From: Eubacteriales bacterium
Lineage (GTDB): Bacteria; Bacillota; Clostridia; Lachnospirales; Lachnospiraceae
Direction: 5' to 3'
Assembly (NCBI GenBank): GCA_030533405.1
Contig: JAUNJF010000009.1
Location: forward strand, 37,932 to 101,931
DNA: 64,000 bases
Shown here: in pieces, positions 1-10,125 of the stretch
Layout of the letters: the number at the start of each line of letters is the position of its first letter
Position numbering within the stretch: the stretch's first letter is position 1
The notes under the pieces: generated by a model
Database searches by the model: none
What the model was told of the DNA's origin: nothing
The model's input: the letters and a program-made list of their open reading frames with translations, nothing else
Made by a program: the position numbers and the translations under genes

Positions 1-1
1 A

Positions 2-1279
2 TTACTTCGCCACTCCAACCTTCTTGCAATGACCTTTTTTGTCTGCCTTATAAATCACACCTTTATATGTAATTTTTTTGTTTTTCACCAATAGACCCTT
101 TTCATCAAAATAGTAATTATGCTTATCAATCTTCATCAATTTAGAAGCCGCTCTCGCTCCATTTTTCTTGAGATAATATGTCTTTGTTTTTGTCTTCAAC
201 CATTGCTTTTTCTGGATAATTCCCTTGCTGTCAGAATAATAATATGCCTTTCCAACCTTATGAAATCCCTTCGAACGTCCGCCCTTTTTATTAAATACAT
301 AGTCATTCGTTCCAATCTTAACGATTTCTCCTTTTGCAATCGCTCCATCCTTTTTCACATAGACCAAAACATTGTCTTTATATAACCATTGACTCTTTAA
401 TAAATAGCCCTTCTCATTGACATAATAATCATTACCATCGATTAGCAACCACTTATTTTTCTGCACTTTACCATTTATGTAATAGCGAAGATATACACCA
501 TCCGATGTCTTTTTCCAACCTGTAAATTTCTTGGTAGACGACTCTGTTGTTGGTTGTTCTGTCGTCGGCTGTTCTGTTTTCGATTGCTCCGTCGTCGATT
601 GCTCCGTACTACTTTCTTTTAACTCCCCTGTTCCAGGCGTCGTGATATTCGTTCCAGTAATCGAATCATAATTCCCAGCATGTTCATAATATGTCACATT
701 GGATGTAGATAATGTAATTTTTCGTCCCCAGTTAATACGACAGTTATTTGGATAGTTTGCCTCTGCAACTGTAACCTCATTTCCACTTTTTGCAATGACA
801 AAAACAGAATGGGAATTATTATCTACTCGCACAATATCACCAACCTGTATTTTTTCAATCTGTTTGCTTGTTGGGCTTTCATATTTGTACCACGATGTTA
901 CACCGAACACATCGTTTGCAAGTTTGTTCGCAAATCCCATACACTGTGTTGCCGAATAATGACCAAGCAACACACCATTTTTATCACGCTGCGTATCACC
1001 AAAATGATTACATGTACATCCATTGGTTCCAGCTACATGAATCCCGCTTGTCTTATGAAGCTTACACTCCTTTGATGTATATCCATCTACATTTTCTTTG
1101 TCACTTCCAACGTGATTCCAATATTTTCCATCAGGGAATTTGGTCTTTAGTTTATCAATTCTTCCCAATATATCCTTTTCCGCAGCATATGTATGGTTCG
1201 GAATTCCAACCACCATCGCTGTCATCATAACAAACGCAAAAATCAGTTTTTTCCAGAAATTACAGGTTCTATATTTCAT
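2..1279 (-). CDS. Secreted cysteine-peptidase/amidase-like protein with cell-wall-binding repeats
   Basis: A 425-residue exported protein. Residues 1-33 form a signal peptide (basic start, hydrophobic core, TYAAE cleavage region). The N-terminal half has a Cys near residue 113 (SATQCMGFANK) and a His near 157 (NNSHSVFVI) followed by VAEANYP, the order expected of a CHAP/NlpC-type Cys-His peptidase or amidase. A Thr/Ser/Glu-rich linker (repeated TTEQ) follows, then about 170 residues of short Trp/Tyr-rich units (WLLIDGNDYY, YYYSDSKG) like choline-binding or glucan-binding repeats. I chose the ATG at 1279 because GAGGTA precedes it at good spacing. Likely role, by inference: wall hydrolase anchored to the envelope. 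The substrate cannot be told. Confidence 0.75.
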   Translation of the reverse strand: MKYRTCNFWKKLIFAFVMMTAMVVGIPNHTYAAEKDILGRIDKLKTKFPDGKYWNHVGSDKENVDGYTSKECKLHKTSGIHVAGTNGCTCNHFGDTQRDKNGVLLGHYSATQCMGFANKLANDVFGVTSWYKYESPTSKQIEKIQVGDIVRVDNNSHSVFVIAKSGNEVTVAEANYPNNCRINWGRKITLSTSNVTYYEHAGNYDSITGTNITTPGTGELKESSTEQSTTEQSKTEQPTTEQPTTESSTKKFTGWKKTSDGVYLRYYINGKVQKNKWLLIDGNDYYVNEKGYLLKSQWLYKDNVLVYVKKDGAIAKGEIVKIGTNDYVFNKKGGRSKGFHKVGKAYYYSDSKGIIQKKQWLKTKTKTYYLKKNGARAASKLMKIDKHNYYFDEKGLLVKNKKITYKGVIYKADKKGHCKKVGVAK

Positions 1280-1511
1280 GAATCTTTCGTACCTCATCAC
1301 TTTCTATTGTGCATCATTTATTGCAAAACAATCCTTCCCATTTCGCTTCACTACATGTTCAGGAACCGATGATACTTATATCGGTTCAATAATTCATATA
1401 GTATATACAGTATTTCGACATTTTTCAACGATTTCACACAATTTTTTACTATTTACGCTTCCGTTCATTCCAGTATTCTCCAAATCACTGCCATGCAACA
1501 TTATTATCGTT

Positions 1512-4337
1512 CTAAACATTCAGCATCTTTTTCAAATAAGATCCTGTATAGCTCTTCTTTATTTTACTGATTTCCTCTGGTGTACCAGTTGCCACAATCG
1601 TTCCACCGCCGTCTCCACCTTCAGGTCCGATATCAATCAAATAATCTGCGGTTTTGATTACCTCTAAGTTGTGCTCAATCACAATGACAGTATTTCCACC
1701 ATCTGAAAGTCTTCTTAAAATCTCTACCAATTTGTGCACATCCGCAAAATGAAGACCAGTTGTTGGTTCATCTAAAATATATACCGTTTTTCCTGTACTT
1801 CTTCTGGATAATTCTGTCGCCAGTTTCACACGCTGCGCCTCTCCTCCAGAAAGTGTCGTTGACGGTTGTCCCAACTTAATATAACCAAGTCCAACCTCCT
1901 TAAGTGTCTCTATTTTTCGCAAAATAGAAGGAACATTTTTGAAAAACTCGCACGCTTCATCCACTGTCATATTCAAAACATCATAGATATTCTTTCCCTT
2001 ATATTGTACGTCCAACGTTTCACGATTATATCGTTTTCCACCACAAACCTCACAAGGCACATACACATCTGGCAAAAAGTGCATCTCAATTTTCACGATA
2101 CCATCACCCTTACATGCCTCACATCGTCCACCAGAAATGTTGAAGGAAAATCTGCCCTTCTTATAGCCTCTTGCCTTTGCATCCTTCGTTCCTGCAAATA
2201 AATCTCGAATCATATCGAACACACCTGTATACGTTGCTGGATTAGAACGTGGCGTTCTACCAATTGGTGATTGATCAATATCGATTACCTTATCAAGTTG
2301 CTCCATGCCTTCAATTCCGTCATGTGCACCTGGTTTAATTCTTGCACGATTTAAATCCCTTGCTAAATGCTTATACAATATCTCATTTACCAAAGAACTC
2401 TTTCCAGAACCAGATACACCCGTTACACAAGTCATCACACCAAGCGGAAATGATACATCTACATTTTTTAAATTGTTCTGTCTGGCACCTTTTACCGTCA
2501 TCCATCCAGTTGGAGTTCTACGCTCTGTCGGAACTGGAATCTTAATTCTTCCTGACAGATATGCTCCCGTAATGGATTTTTTATTTTTCATAATCTGCTC
2601 AGCGGTTCCCTGCGCAATCACCTCTCCGCCAAGTTCACCTGCACCTGGGCCAATATCTACAATATGATCCGCTGCAAGCATTGTATCCTCATCATGCTCC
2701 ACTACAATTAAAGTATTTCCCAAATCTCTTAAATGTTTCAAGGTTGCAATCAGCTTATCGTTATCTCTCTGGTGAAGACCAATACTTGGCTCATCCAAAA
2801 TATAAGCAACACCTACCAATCCAGATCCAATCTGTGTTGCCAATCGAATACGTTGAGCCTCTCCACCTGACAGGGTTGCTGTTGCACGGAACAATGCCAA
2901 ATAATTCAAGCCAACATCCACTAAAAACTGCAATCGTGCCTTCACTTCCTTCAGAATAGCACCACCGATAAACTGCTGACGATCGGTCAATTCCATCCCC
3001 TCTAAAAATGTCAGCAAATGATCAATCGACATAGTGGTTAATTCATAAATATTTTTCCCAGCAATCGTAACAGCCAACGATTCTTCCTTAAGTCTTTGAC
3101 CACCACAGGAATCACATGGTGTTATTGTCATAAATGTTTCATACTCTTCCTTCATTGACTCTGAAGATGCTTCACGATATCTACGTTGTACATTTCGTAT
3201 TAAACCTTCAAATGCAACATCATAAATGCCTTCTCCTCGTTGCCCCTTGTAATATACCTTTACTTCATGCCCATTTGTTCCATATAAAATAATATTTTGT
3301 GCCTCTTCTGACATCTGATTAAACGGCACAGACAAATCAAAATCGTATTCCTTTGCAAGTGCATCTAACACTGCTCTCGTATATGATTTTTTATCTGTGC
3401 AGGATTGCCATCCTAACACAACAATGGCACCATCATCAATCGAAAGATTGCGATCTGGTATCATCAAATCCACATCAAACTCCATCTTATATCCCAATCC
3501 AAAACATGCCGGGCAGGCACCAAACGGATTATTAAACGAGAAGCTTCTTGGCTCAATTTCATCAATGCTAATTCCGCAATCTGGACACGAAAAACTCGAA
3601 CTCATATTCATTGGCTTTCCACCAATTACATCTACCACCATAATTCCTTCTGCAAGCTTCATAACCGCTTCAATAGAATCATTTAATCTGCGTTCAATCC
3701 CCTCTTTCACAACCAGACGGTCAACAATGATGGAAATATCATGTTTTTTGTTCTTATCAAGTTCTATCTCCTCCGACAAATCATACATCGATCCATCTAC
3801 TAATACTCTTACATAACCACTTCTCTTTGCACTCGCAAGAACCTTTTCATGACGTCCTTTTCTACCTCTTACCACGGGTGCTAACAACTGAAACTTCGTT
3901 CCCTCTGGAAGTTCCATAACGGCATCTACCATCTGATCAACGGTCTGACGCTTTATTTCCTTTCCACATTTCGGACAATGTGGCACACCAATTCTTGCAT
4001 ATAACAATCGCAGATAATCATAAATCTCTGTCACTGTACCAACCGTAGATCTAGGATTACGATTCGTTGACTTTTGATCAATCGAGATTGCTGGCGACAA
4101 ACCTTCAATCTTTTCAACATCTGGCTTCTCAGCTTGTCCTAAAAACTGTCTAGCATACGAAGACAAAGACTCCATGTATCTTCGTTGTCCTTCTGCATAA
4201 ATCGTATCAAAGGCAAGCGAAGACTTTCCTGAACCAGACAATCCCGTAACAACAACCAATTCATCTCTCGGAATCTTAATATCAATGTTCTTTAGATTAT
4301 GCTCCTTGGCACCCTTTATGGTTATATAATGTTTCAT
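1512..4337 (-). CDS. uvrA: UvrA, excinuclease ABC subunit A
   Basis: Full-length UvrA (941 aa), the damage-sensing ATPase of nucleotide excision repair. It scans DNA with UvrB and loads it at lesions. Two ABC modules are visible: Walker [13 protein letters not shown] near residue 33 and [13 protein letters not shown] in the second half, each with its LSGGEAQR signature and an ILDEP Walker B. CxxC zinc motifs are present (CPKCGK, CPDCG/CPACFG, CEACKG/CEVCGG). The ATG at 4337 follows AGAAAGG. It lies in the same direction as uvrB, separated from it by a chemoreceptor gene and that gene's terminator, so uvrA is probably transcribed on its own here. Confidence 0.98.
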   Translation of the reverse strand: MKHYITIKGAKEHNLKNIDIKIPRDELVVVTGLSGSGKSSLAFDTIYAEGQRRYMESLSSYARQFLGQAEKPDVEKIEGLSPAISIDQKSTNRNPRSTVGTVTEIYDYLRLLYARIGVPHCPKCGKEIKRQTVDQMVDAVMELPEGTKFQLLAPVVRGRKGRHEKVLASAKRSGYVRVLVDGSMYDLSEEIELDKNKKHDISIIVDRLVVKEGIERRLNDSIEAVMKLAEGIMVVDVIGGKPMNMSSSFSCPDCGISIDEIEPRSFSFNNPFGACPACFGLGYKMEFDVDLMIPDRNLSIDDGAIVVLGWQSCTDKKSYTRAVLDALAKEYDFDLSVPFNQMSEEAQNIILYGTNGHEVKVYYKGQRGEGIYDVAFEGLIRNVQRRYREASSESMKEEYETFMTITPCDSCGGQRLKEESLAVTIAGKNIYELTTMSIDHLLTFLEGMELTDRQQFIGGAILKEVKARLQFLVDVGLNYLALFRATATLSGGEAQRIRLATQIGSGLVGVAYILDEPSIGLHQRDNDKLIATLKHLRDLGNTLIVVEHDEDTMLAADHIVDIGPGAGELGGEVIAQGTAEQIMKNKKSITGAYLSGRIKIPVPTERRTPTGWMTVKGARQNNLKNVDVSFPLGVMTCVTGVSGSGKSSLVNEILYKHLARDLNRARIKPGAHDGIEGMEQLDKVIDIDQSPIGRTPRSNPATYTGVFDMIRDLFAGTKDAKARGYKKGRFSFNISGGRCEACKGDGIVKIEMHFLPDVYVPCEVCGGKRYNRETLDVQYKGKNIYDVLNMTVDEACEFFKNVPSILRKIETLKEVGLGYIKLGQPSTTLSGGEAQRVKLATELSRRSTGKTVYILDEPTTGLHFADVHKLVEILRRLSDGGNTVIVIEHNLEVIKTADYLIDIGPEGGDGGGTIVATGTPEEISKIKKSYTGSYLKKMLNV

Positions 4338-4378
4338 TATTTTCTACCTTTCTTCTACCTGATTTCCTATAAAGTAAC

Positions 4379-4419
4379 AAAGGGCTGTCGCCCTTTTTCC
4401 TTTTGTGCGACAGCTCTTT
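4379..4419 (-). terminator. Rho-independent terminator after the chemoreceptor gene
   Basis: GCTGTCGC (4384-4391) pairs with GCGACAGC (4407-4414), extended by AAAGG/CTTT. It sits 37 bases past the stop of the chemoreceptor gene and before uvrA, separating the two units. Confidence 0.75.
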
Positions 4420-4455
4420 ATCATTTTTATTACAAATTCAAATATCTTTTTATTT

Positions 4456-6498
4456 CTATGCTTCAATCAGATTATTTACATTATCTTTATCCACTACAGA
4501 TGATCTACATGAGATAATCTCTGCTGGTAACACCTGACCAGTCACAATATGATTATATGCCCAAATAATCGGATCATGTCCCTGTCCAAATGCATCCTGT
4601 CCAACTGATGCAAGAATAACACCTTTTTTAATGTAATCAAAAATCTCCTTATTATGATCAAAACATACAAGAGAAACCTTTCCAACCTTCTTGCTATCCT
4701 CAATTGCTTTTGCAACCGCAAGTGGTGTACCTGTAATATAATAGATCACATTCATTTCTGGATTATCACGCAACAACTTCATAGCCGCCTGATATGCGTC
4801 CTCTTCTGAATCCTTTACCTGAATAGAATTTACCACCTTGATTCCTTTAGCACGTTCAAGGTACTCCATAAATCCTGCTTTTCGGTCTCTATATCCTGGA
4901 ACAGTTTCGTCACCATAAATCATACCAACATTTGCATTCTTATTCATCTGCTTTTCAATTGACTTGGCTGCCATCATACCTGCTTCCTTTGAGTCAGGGC
5001 TGAAGCATGCTAATCTTCCTATCTCTGAAGAACAATCACAATTAAACGTAAATACCTTTGTTCCCTGTCCAACTGCTTTCTTAATCAACGGATTCTCACC
5101 TGCAAGAAATCCCGGTAAAACAAGTGCATCTATCTTTTCGCTAACACATCGATTCGCTGCCATAGTCACATTTTGATCAATAGTATCTCCCATACAAGGA
5201 ATAAATTCCACATCTGCATTATGAACAGAAAGTTCTTGTATCGCATAATTCACACCACGACGAACACCATACCAGAAATCATTATCCAACATACTTAATA
5301 CAAGAATCTTTACTTTATTTGCTCTATCCTTCTCAACAGGGACAACAGCTGTGTTGAACTGCTTCAACAAATTTTGAATACCAACAAGCATCCCTCTCAA
5401 TTCTTCCACATTATGCGCAATCTGCGAAGACTCTGCTGCTGTCATTTCAGATGCCGCCGCAATCTCATGTGTGCTGTCACTGATTGAAACAGATGCATCA
5501 TATAAGTTTGTCGCCTTCTTCTTAGAAGCATCTGAATTACGTGATATTTCCCCAAATCGTTTCGAGATATCGCCCATCTTTTCCTGTACATCTGTCGCAT
5601 GCACGCTGATAGTTCCAAACGATTCATTTACCAATTCAAAAGTATTTCTACTCTCACCAAAGGTCTTATCACAATTCTGAATACACTCATTAATCAATGC
5701 ACTACTCTCTTTAATCTCATTCACAATCTGATTAATGGTTCCCATACCTTCTTTGGTCTTCACTGACATCTCATTCATCTCATCCGCAACAACCGCAAAG
5801 CCTTTACCAGCTTCTCCTGCTCTTGCTGCTTCTATCGACGCATTAAATGCCAACAGCATCAACTGTTCACTGACATCAATAATGAAATCTCCAACCTCTT
5901 CAATCTGTGCAATCTCATGATTGAAATCTTCTAATACACCATGCACACTTGCAAGTCCGTCTGAAACAGCAGCTACATCTTTCTTATAACCTTCCAGATT
6001 CAAAGTACCTTTTTGACTCTGTTCTACAGTATCATTCAATACATTCTCAATGCGATTCATCTCATGCTGAATGTCTGCCAAGTGTATATTATTGTTCTCA
6101 ATAATTTTCAAATTATCGCGTACCAATTCAAGCTGCTCGCCTGCCTTTACTGCAACACTCGTAACCCCGTCTGCAATCTGCTCATTCGCCTCTTGATTGG
6201 CATCCACACTATTCGACAACACATCAATCGCATCTGATAGAACTGTCACATTTCCCTTTGTTGATTCTACAAATGTCATCAAATTACTTTTGATTGCGTT
6301 AAATGCACCTGCAACAACGGTAGAATTCGTCTCTGCACCAGAAATCCGAATATCGTCTACATCCAGCTTTCCGTTCACAATCTGCTGTGCATTGTCCATA
6401 ATCTTTTTACTGGACTTGTTGTTCCGAACCAACAAGAATACTAAGACGCCAATCGCAATGGCCTCTAAAATCATAATTGTAATCGCTACCCCATTCAT
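4456..6498 (-). CDS. Chemoreceptor signalling domain fused to a C-terminal sugar-binding-protein-like domain
   Basis: A 680-residue protein. Residues 1-25 form one membrane helix, then a coiled coil leads into an MCP signalling hairpin whose tip reads NASIEAARAGEAGKGF AVVADE, the classic CheA/CheW contact region. After about residue 390 comes a type 1 periplasmic-binding-protein fold (VKILVLSMLDNDFWYGVRRG through GQDAFGQGHDPIIWAYNHI), related to RbsB/LacI ligand domains. With one N-terminal helix the binding domain should stay in the cytoplasm, so it may read an intracellular sugar or cofactor. No extracellular sensor domain is present. The start at 6498 is preferred because GGAGG lies 9 bases upstream. 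It lies between uvrB and uvrA but has no link to repair. Confidence 0.85.
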   Translation of the reverse strand: MNGVAITIMILEAIAIGVLVFLLVRNNKSSKKIMDNAQQIVNGKLDVDDIRISGAETNSTVVAGAFNAIKSNLMTFVESTKGNVTVLSDAIDVLSNSVDANQEANEQIADGVTSVAVKAGEQLELVRDNLKIIENNNIHLADIQHEMNRIENVLNDTVEQSQKGTLNLEGYKKDVAAVSDGLASVHGVLEDFNHEIAQIEEVGDFIIDVSEQLMLLAFNASIEAARAGEAGKGFAVVADEMNEMSVKTKEGMGTINQIVNEIKESSALINECIQNCDKTFGESRNTFELVNESFGTISVHATDVQEKMGDISKRFGEISRNSDASKKKATNLYDASVSISDSTHEIAAASEMTAAESSQIAHNVEELRGMLVGIQNLLKQFNTAVVPVEKDRANKVKILVLSMLDNDFWYGVRRGVNYAIQELSVHNADVEFIPCMGDTIDQNVTMAANRCVSEKIDALVLPGFLAGENPLIKKAVGQGTKVFTFNCDCSSEIGRLACFSPDSKEAGMMAAKSIEKQMNKNANVGMIYGDETVPGYRDRKAGFMEYLERAKGIKVVNSIQVKDSEEDAYQAAMKLLRDNPEMNVIYYITGTPLAVAKAIEDSKKVGKVSLVCFDHNKEIFDYIKKGVILASVGQDAFGQGHDPIIWAYNHIVTGQVLPAEIISCRSSVVDKDNVNNLIEA

Positions 6499-6578
6499 TC
6501 CCCTTTTCCTCCGTTCGACATTTTTCATCATTATAACATATTTTTCAGAAAAAATATATGATTTTTCATCATTTTCAC

Positions 6579-8582
6579 TTAATTATCATAATCTCGGAGT
6601 GTCTCTTTTAATTCTTTTAAATGGTCGCGATATTCTGCTGCTTTTTCAAAGTTCAATTCCGCTGCCGCAGTATTCATTTTCTTTGTGAATTTCTGAATCT
6701 CAGCCTGCAATTCTTTCTTTGTCATAGATTCAACATCTTTACCTTGCTGCTTCAAAGCATCGATATCTTCATCACTAGCTGTTGTAATCAAATCTCTTAT
6801 TGCCTTCTGAATGGTTGTCGGCGTAATACCGTGCTCCTTATTGTACGCATCCTGAATCTCTCGTCTTCGATTCGTCTCTCGAATTGCATTGTCCATCGAG
6901 CGGGTAATGGTATCTGCATACATAATAACACGACCTTCACTGTTACGCGCCGCACGTCCAATGGTCTGTACCAGAGAAGTCTCTGAACGCAGGAAACCTT
7001 CCTTATCCGCATCAAGAATAGCTACCAATGTAATCTCCGGAATATCCAATCCCTCTCGGAGAAGATTGATTCCAACTAACACATCAAATACGCCCATTCG
7101 CAAATCTCTCACGATTTCCACACGCTCCATGGTATCGATATCAGAATGCAAATACTTCACTTTCACATCCTGTCCACGCAAATAATCAGTCAAATCTTCT
7201 GCCATTCGCTTTGTCAATGTTGTAACCAATACCTTATGCCCTTTGGCAACCTCTTTATTGACCTCCGACAACAAATCATCCACCTGTCCTTCAACTGGTT
7301 TCACTTCAATTAACGGATCCAAAAGACCTGTTGGTCGAATCAGTTGCTCTGTACGCAGTAGTTCATGCTCCGCTTCATAATCGGAAGGTGTTGCCGATAC
7401 AAACATTACCTGATCAACCTTTTGCTCAAATTCATCAAATTGCAATGGTCGATTGTCCATCGCCGACGGCAAACGAAATCCAAAATCCACCAGCGTTTGC
7501 TTTCTCGAGCGGTCACCAGCATACATACCCCTGATCTGCGGAACCGTAATATGTGACTCATCAATAATCATCAAAAAATCATCCTTAAAAAACTCCAGCA
7601 ATGTATTCGGTGTTGCACCCGGCTCCAAACCTGCCAATGGTCTGGAATAGTTCTCTATACCAGAACAAAATCCTGTTTCCCGCAGCATTTCCATATCAAA
7701 ATGTGTACGTTCACTGATTCTCTGCGCCTCTAAAAGCTTATCATTTTCCTTAAAATACGCTACCTGCTCATCACATTCCTTCTCAATCTCAGCGACAGCA
7801 CGCTCAATCTTATCCTGCGCCACCACATAATGCGATGCAGGAAAAATAAATGTAAAATTGACACTTCTCTTTACTTCACCTGTCAATGGATCAAACTCCA
7901 CAATTCGGTCAATCTCATCTCCGAAAAACTCTACACGAACTGCATCTTCAAATGTGGATACCGGAAGAATCTCCAACACATCTCCGTGCACACGAAACGT
8001 TCCACGCTTAAAATCCATCTCATTTCTCTCATACTGAATGTCAATCAAATCATGAATCAACTGTTCCCATTCATACGTTGCACCCACACGCAACGTAATC
8101 ATCATATCCTCATAATCCTCTGGCGAACCAATACCATAGATACAGGAAACAGACGAAATCACAATCACATCTTTTCGTTCAATCAATGCTGCTGTTGCAG
8201 AATGTCTTAACTTATCAATCTCATCATTGACAGATGAATCCTTCTCAATATACGTATCCGTAGACGGAACATACGCTTCCGGCTGATAATAGTCGTAATA
8301 ACTGACAAAATACTCCACCGCATTCTCAGGGAAAAATTCCTTAAACTCACCGTACAACTGTGCCGCCAAAGTTTTATTGTGCGAAATGATCAAAGTCGGT
8401 TTATTCAGTGCCGCTATGACATTCGCCATTGTGAAGGTCTTTCCAGAACCCGTAACCCCTAGTAAAGTCTGGAATTGATTACCTTCTTTGAAGCCTTTTA
8501 CTAGGTCCTCTATAGCTTGAGGCTGGTCTCCCGTTGGTTGGTAGGGAGCATGAAGTTTGAACATTTTTTGTTCAGTTTGCAC
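6579..8582 (-). CDS. uvrB: UvrB, excinuclease ABC subunit B; 5' end apparently supplied by the integrated element
   Basis: UvrB (667 aa) receives damaged DNA from UvrA, opens the strands with its beta-hairpin and recruits UvrC. Visible features: Walker [15 protein letters not shown], the [12 protein letters not shown] beta-hairpin, helicase motifs DESH, TATPSD-like [16 protein letters not shown], and a C-terminal UVR motif ([20 protein letters not shown]). The GTG at 8582 follows AGGAGGT and gives the usual UvrB length. Longer upstream reading is probably untranslated. Bases 8305-8582 (first ~93 codons) appear to be element DNA, since a second diverged uvrB 5' end of identical length lies at 43037-43314. 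The gene therefore seems to be a functional chimera driven by a promoter inside the element. Confidence 0.96.
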   Translation of the reverse strand: MQTEQKMFKLHAPYQPTGDQPQAIEDLVKGFKEGNQFQTLLGVTGSGKTFTMANVIAALNKPTLIISHNKTLAAQLYGEFKEFFPENAVEYFVSYYDYYQPEAYVPSTDTYIEKDSSVNDEIDKLRHSATAALIERKDVIVISSVSCIYGIGSPEDYEDMMITLRVGATYEWEQLIHDLIDIQYERNEMDFKRGTFRVHGDVLEILPVSTFEDAVRVEFFGDEIDRIVEFDPLTGEVKRSVNFTFIFPASHYVVAQDKIERAVAEIEKECDEQVAYFKENDKLLEAQRISERTHFDMEMLRETGFCSGIENYSRPLAGLEPGATPNTLLEFFKDDFLMIIDESHITVPQIRGMYAGDRSRKQTLVDFGFRLPSAMDNRPLQFDEFEQKVDQVMFVSATPSDYEAEHELLRTEQLIRPTGLLDPLIEVKPVEGQVDDLLSEVNKEVAKGHKVLVTTLTKRMAEDLTDYLRGQDVKVKYLHSDIDTMERVEIVRDLRMGVFDVLVGINLLREGLDIPEITLVAILDADKEGFLRSETSLVQTIGRAARNSEGRVIMYADTITRSMDNAIRETNRRREIQDAYNKEHGITPTTIQKAIRDLITTASDEDIDALKQQGKDVESMTKKELQAEIQKFTKKMNTAAAELNFEKAAEYRDHLKELKETLRDYDN
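8305..8318. repeat. attL core (left copy of the 14-bp core)
   Basis: The 14 bases are identical to 43037-43050. They lie inside uvrB, in codons for EYFV. Left of the core (lower coordinates) is chromosomal uvrB, right of it the element-supplied 5' part. Similarity to the right copy continues past the core at about three bases in four because both are uvrB. The true crossover could be anywhere in the identical stretch. Confidence 0.8.
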
Positions 8583-8632
8583 AAAACCACCTCCTGAATT
8601 TAATAGTAAAAAAGTTCGTCTATTAGCCCGAA

Positions 8633-8693
8633 ATTCGTCGTGGCGAGTATTCACCTTTTTTGAAAAATGTTGTAAAATAGCCTCACGACGAAT
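8633..8693. promoter_or_regulatory. 10-bp inverted repeat in the uvrB leader
   Basis: ATTCGTCGTG (8633-8642) and CACGACGAAT (8684-8693) are exact inverted copies around 41 bases. The right arm overlaps the 24-bp repeat also found near the right end of the element. It could be a recombinase arm site, a leader hairpin in the uvrB transcript, or both. Confidence 0.4.
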
Positions 8694-8705
8694 GAAGGTC
8701 ACCTA
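8682..8705. repeat. Subterminal 24-bp direct repeat, left copy
   Basis: It matches 42891-42914 at 23 of 24 bases in the same orientation. The left copy is about 364 bp inside the left core and the right copy about 123 bp inside the right core. Both are in element DNA, as expected for arm-type integrase or excisionase binding sites. Confidence 0.55.
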
Positions 8706-8771
8706 TTTTGATTTTTCCGACTAGGAAATACCATTCAAAACAGACGGATTAAATAGAACAAACCACTTTAT

Positions 8772-8821
8772 ATTGTACCACAAAAACCTCAATTTGTACA
8801 GTCAGAACAAACATTTGTTCG
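8772..8821 (-). promoter_or_regulatory. Element-borne uvrB promoter with LexA/DinR-like box
   Basis: On the minus strand, CGAACAAATGTTTG (8821-8808) fits the Firmicutes LexA box CGAACRNRYGTTYC at 13 of 14 positions. Just after it are TGTACA (8800-8795), a 17-bp spacer and TACAAT (8777-8772), a good sigma-A promoter. The first gene downstream is uvrB, about 190 bases away. The element therefore seems to bring an SOS-controlled promoter along with the new uvrB 5' end. The promoter lies just past the stop of the first integrase gene. Confidence 0.65.
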
Positions 8822-8835
8822 TACATCCGTTTGGG

Positions 8836-10125
8836 TTACACAGCAGGTAAATATTCCGATACATCAATCTCTATATCCAGCAGGTCCTCTCGAAATCGCA
8901 CAATCTTTTCTGTAGGTATCACCTCATCCACAAAAGCCTCCAGTTCTGGAATACTCATAGCAATCAGATTACGATTATCTCCATATACATCCATCGTAAT
9001 AATCTCTTTTGCATGTCCCATCAACTTTGAAACAGCTTTCGGACTATATTTATTCTTTAACAACAAGGTACAGTATGTACTTCTTAGATCATGCCAACGG
9101 ATATCAGGCAATCCATTATCAGACAACAACTTCTTGTAGTGTTGCCAATGATAATTCTTACTTCTTGGTCTGCCATATGTCGAGCAGCATATATAGTCCA
9201 AATCCTGAAAAGTGGTTGACCTTCTTCTCCTATTAGCTTCATACTGCTTTCGCTCCTTTAGAATAGCCTCAAAGACCACATCAGGTATCGGAAGCTCTCT
9301 TACGGATGATTGGGTTTTCGTTCTTACTTCCTGTTTTGTTAATGTCTTAGGAGCATAATCGTCATCGTTTCCACCAAGAACTCTTCCCAACTGCCTTTCA
9401 ATACTCAGTGTACGATTTACATAGTCCACATCTGAATACTTCACAGCTATAATTTCAGAACAGCGTAATCCCATAAGCACATTCATAAGAACCATTAAAT
9501 AGATCTTCGTATCCTTGCTCTTTTCAATCAGCAGGTTAATCTGGTCTAATGTGAGCGTTTTTGATGTATCTATATTTCTTGTATGATAACCGCTTTTCTG
9601 TACTTTATTCTTAGGAAGATTTACTCCTGTTGCCGGATTAGTTGGTATCACCTTCTTTTCCACAGCAAAATCAAAGGAGATATTCATTATCGACTTTACC
9701 TGTTTTGCAACTGACACCGAATACTCTGCCATGTCATTGTAAAGCTTCTGAATATCTCCCTTGCTTATATCCACCATCTTCTTTTTTCCGATTGTAGTTG
9801 CAATATGATTCTTCACCACATTGCCGAAGCTGTAATATGTATTATAGCTCCCAGCTCGCTTCTTTATATCGTCCTCCAGCCAATACTCCAGAAAATCTGC
9901 AACTTTTACATTGGCATACACTACATAAGTGCCGCTATACAATTCTCCTATTGTCTGTTCCCTAGCCTTCTTCGCTTCCTTTTCAGAATGAAACCCTGCT
10001 TTCTGTTGGATTTTTTCAGAGCCATCCTGATATTTCAGAATGACTCTGTATCCATATCCGTTCTTAATCTTCATTACAGGTTTCACATAATAGTCCACGA
10101 AGTTTTGTAATGATAAATCAATCAC
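8836..10125 (-). CDS. Tyrosine recombinase/integrase (first of an overlapping pair)
   Basis: A 429-residue phage-type integrase. It has an N-terminal arm-binding domain (about 15-75, GYGYRVILKYQDGSEK), a SAM-like core-binding domain (about 85-190), and a C-terminal catalytic domain with Arg in GLRCSEIIAV, His-x-x-Arg in WHDLRSTYC, His in LMGHAKEI and the Tyr nucleophile in MDVYGDN. The GTG at 10125 is preferred over the TTG at 10149 because AGGAG lies at correct spacing. It overlaps the stop of the second recombinase gene by 8 bases, so the two are translationally coupled. Position next to attL suggests this pair carries out integration and excision at uvrB. Confidence 0.92.
   Translation of the reverse strand: MIDLSLQNFVDYYVKPVMKIKNGYGYRVILKYQDGSEKIQQKAGFHSEKEAKKAREQTIGELYSGTYVVYANVKVADFLEYWLEDDIKKRAGSYNTYYSFGNVVKNHIATTIGKKKMVDISKGDIQKLYNDMAEYSVSVAKQVKSIMNISFDFAVEKKVIPTNPATGVNLPKNKVQKSGYHTRNIDTSKTLTLDQINLLIEKSKDTKIYLMVLMNVLMGLRCSEIIAVKYSDVDYVNRTLSIERQLGRVLGGNDDDYAPKTLTKQEVRTKTQSSVRELPIPDVVFEAILKERKQYEANRRRRSTTFQDLDYICCSTYGRPRSKNYHWQHYKKLLSDNGLPDIRWHDLRSTYCTLLLKNKYSPKAVSKLMGHAKEIITMDVYGDNRNLIAMSIPELEAFVDEVIPTEKIVRFREDLLDIEIDVSEYLPAV

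Noticed and set aside
1140-1667. Plus-strand 175-codon frame between the wall protein and uvrA
   Set aside because: It overlaps both genes' ends antisense and has no ribosome site or recognisable sequence.
8583-8702. N-terminal extension of UvrB by 40 codons
   Set aside because: The frame stays open, but UvrB family length and the AGGAGGT site fix the start at GTG 8582. The extension contains repeats and leader sequence.
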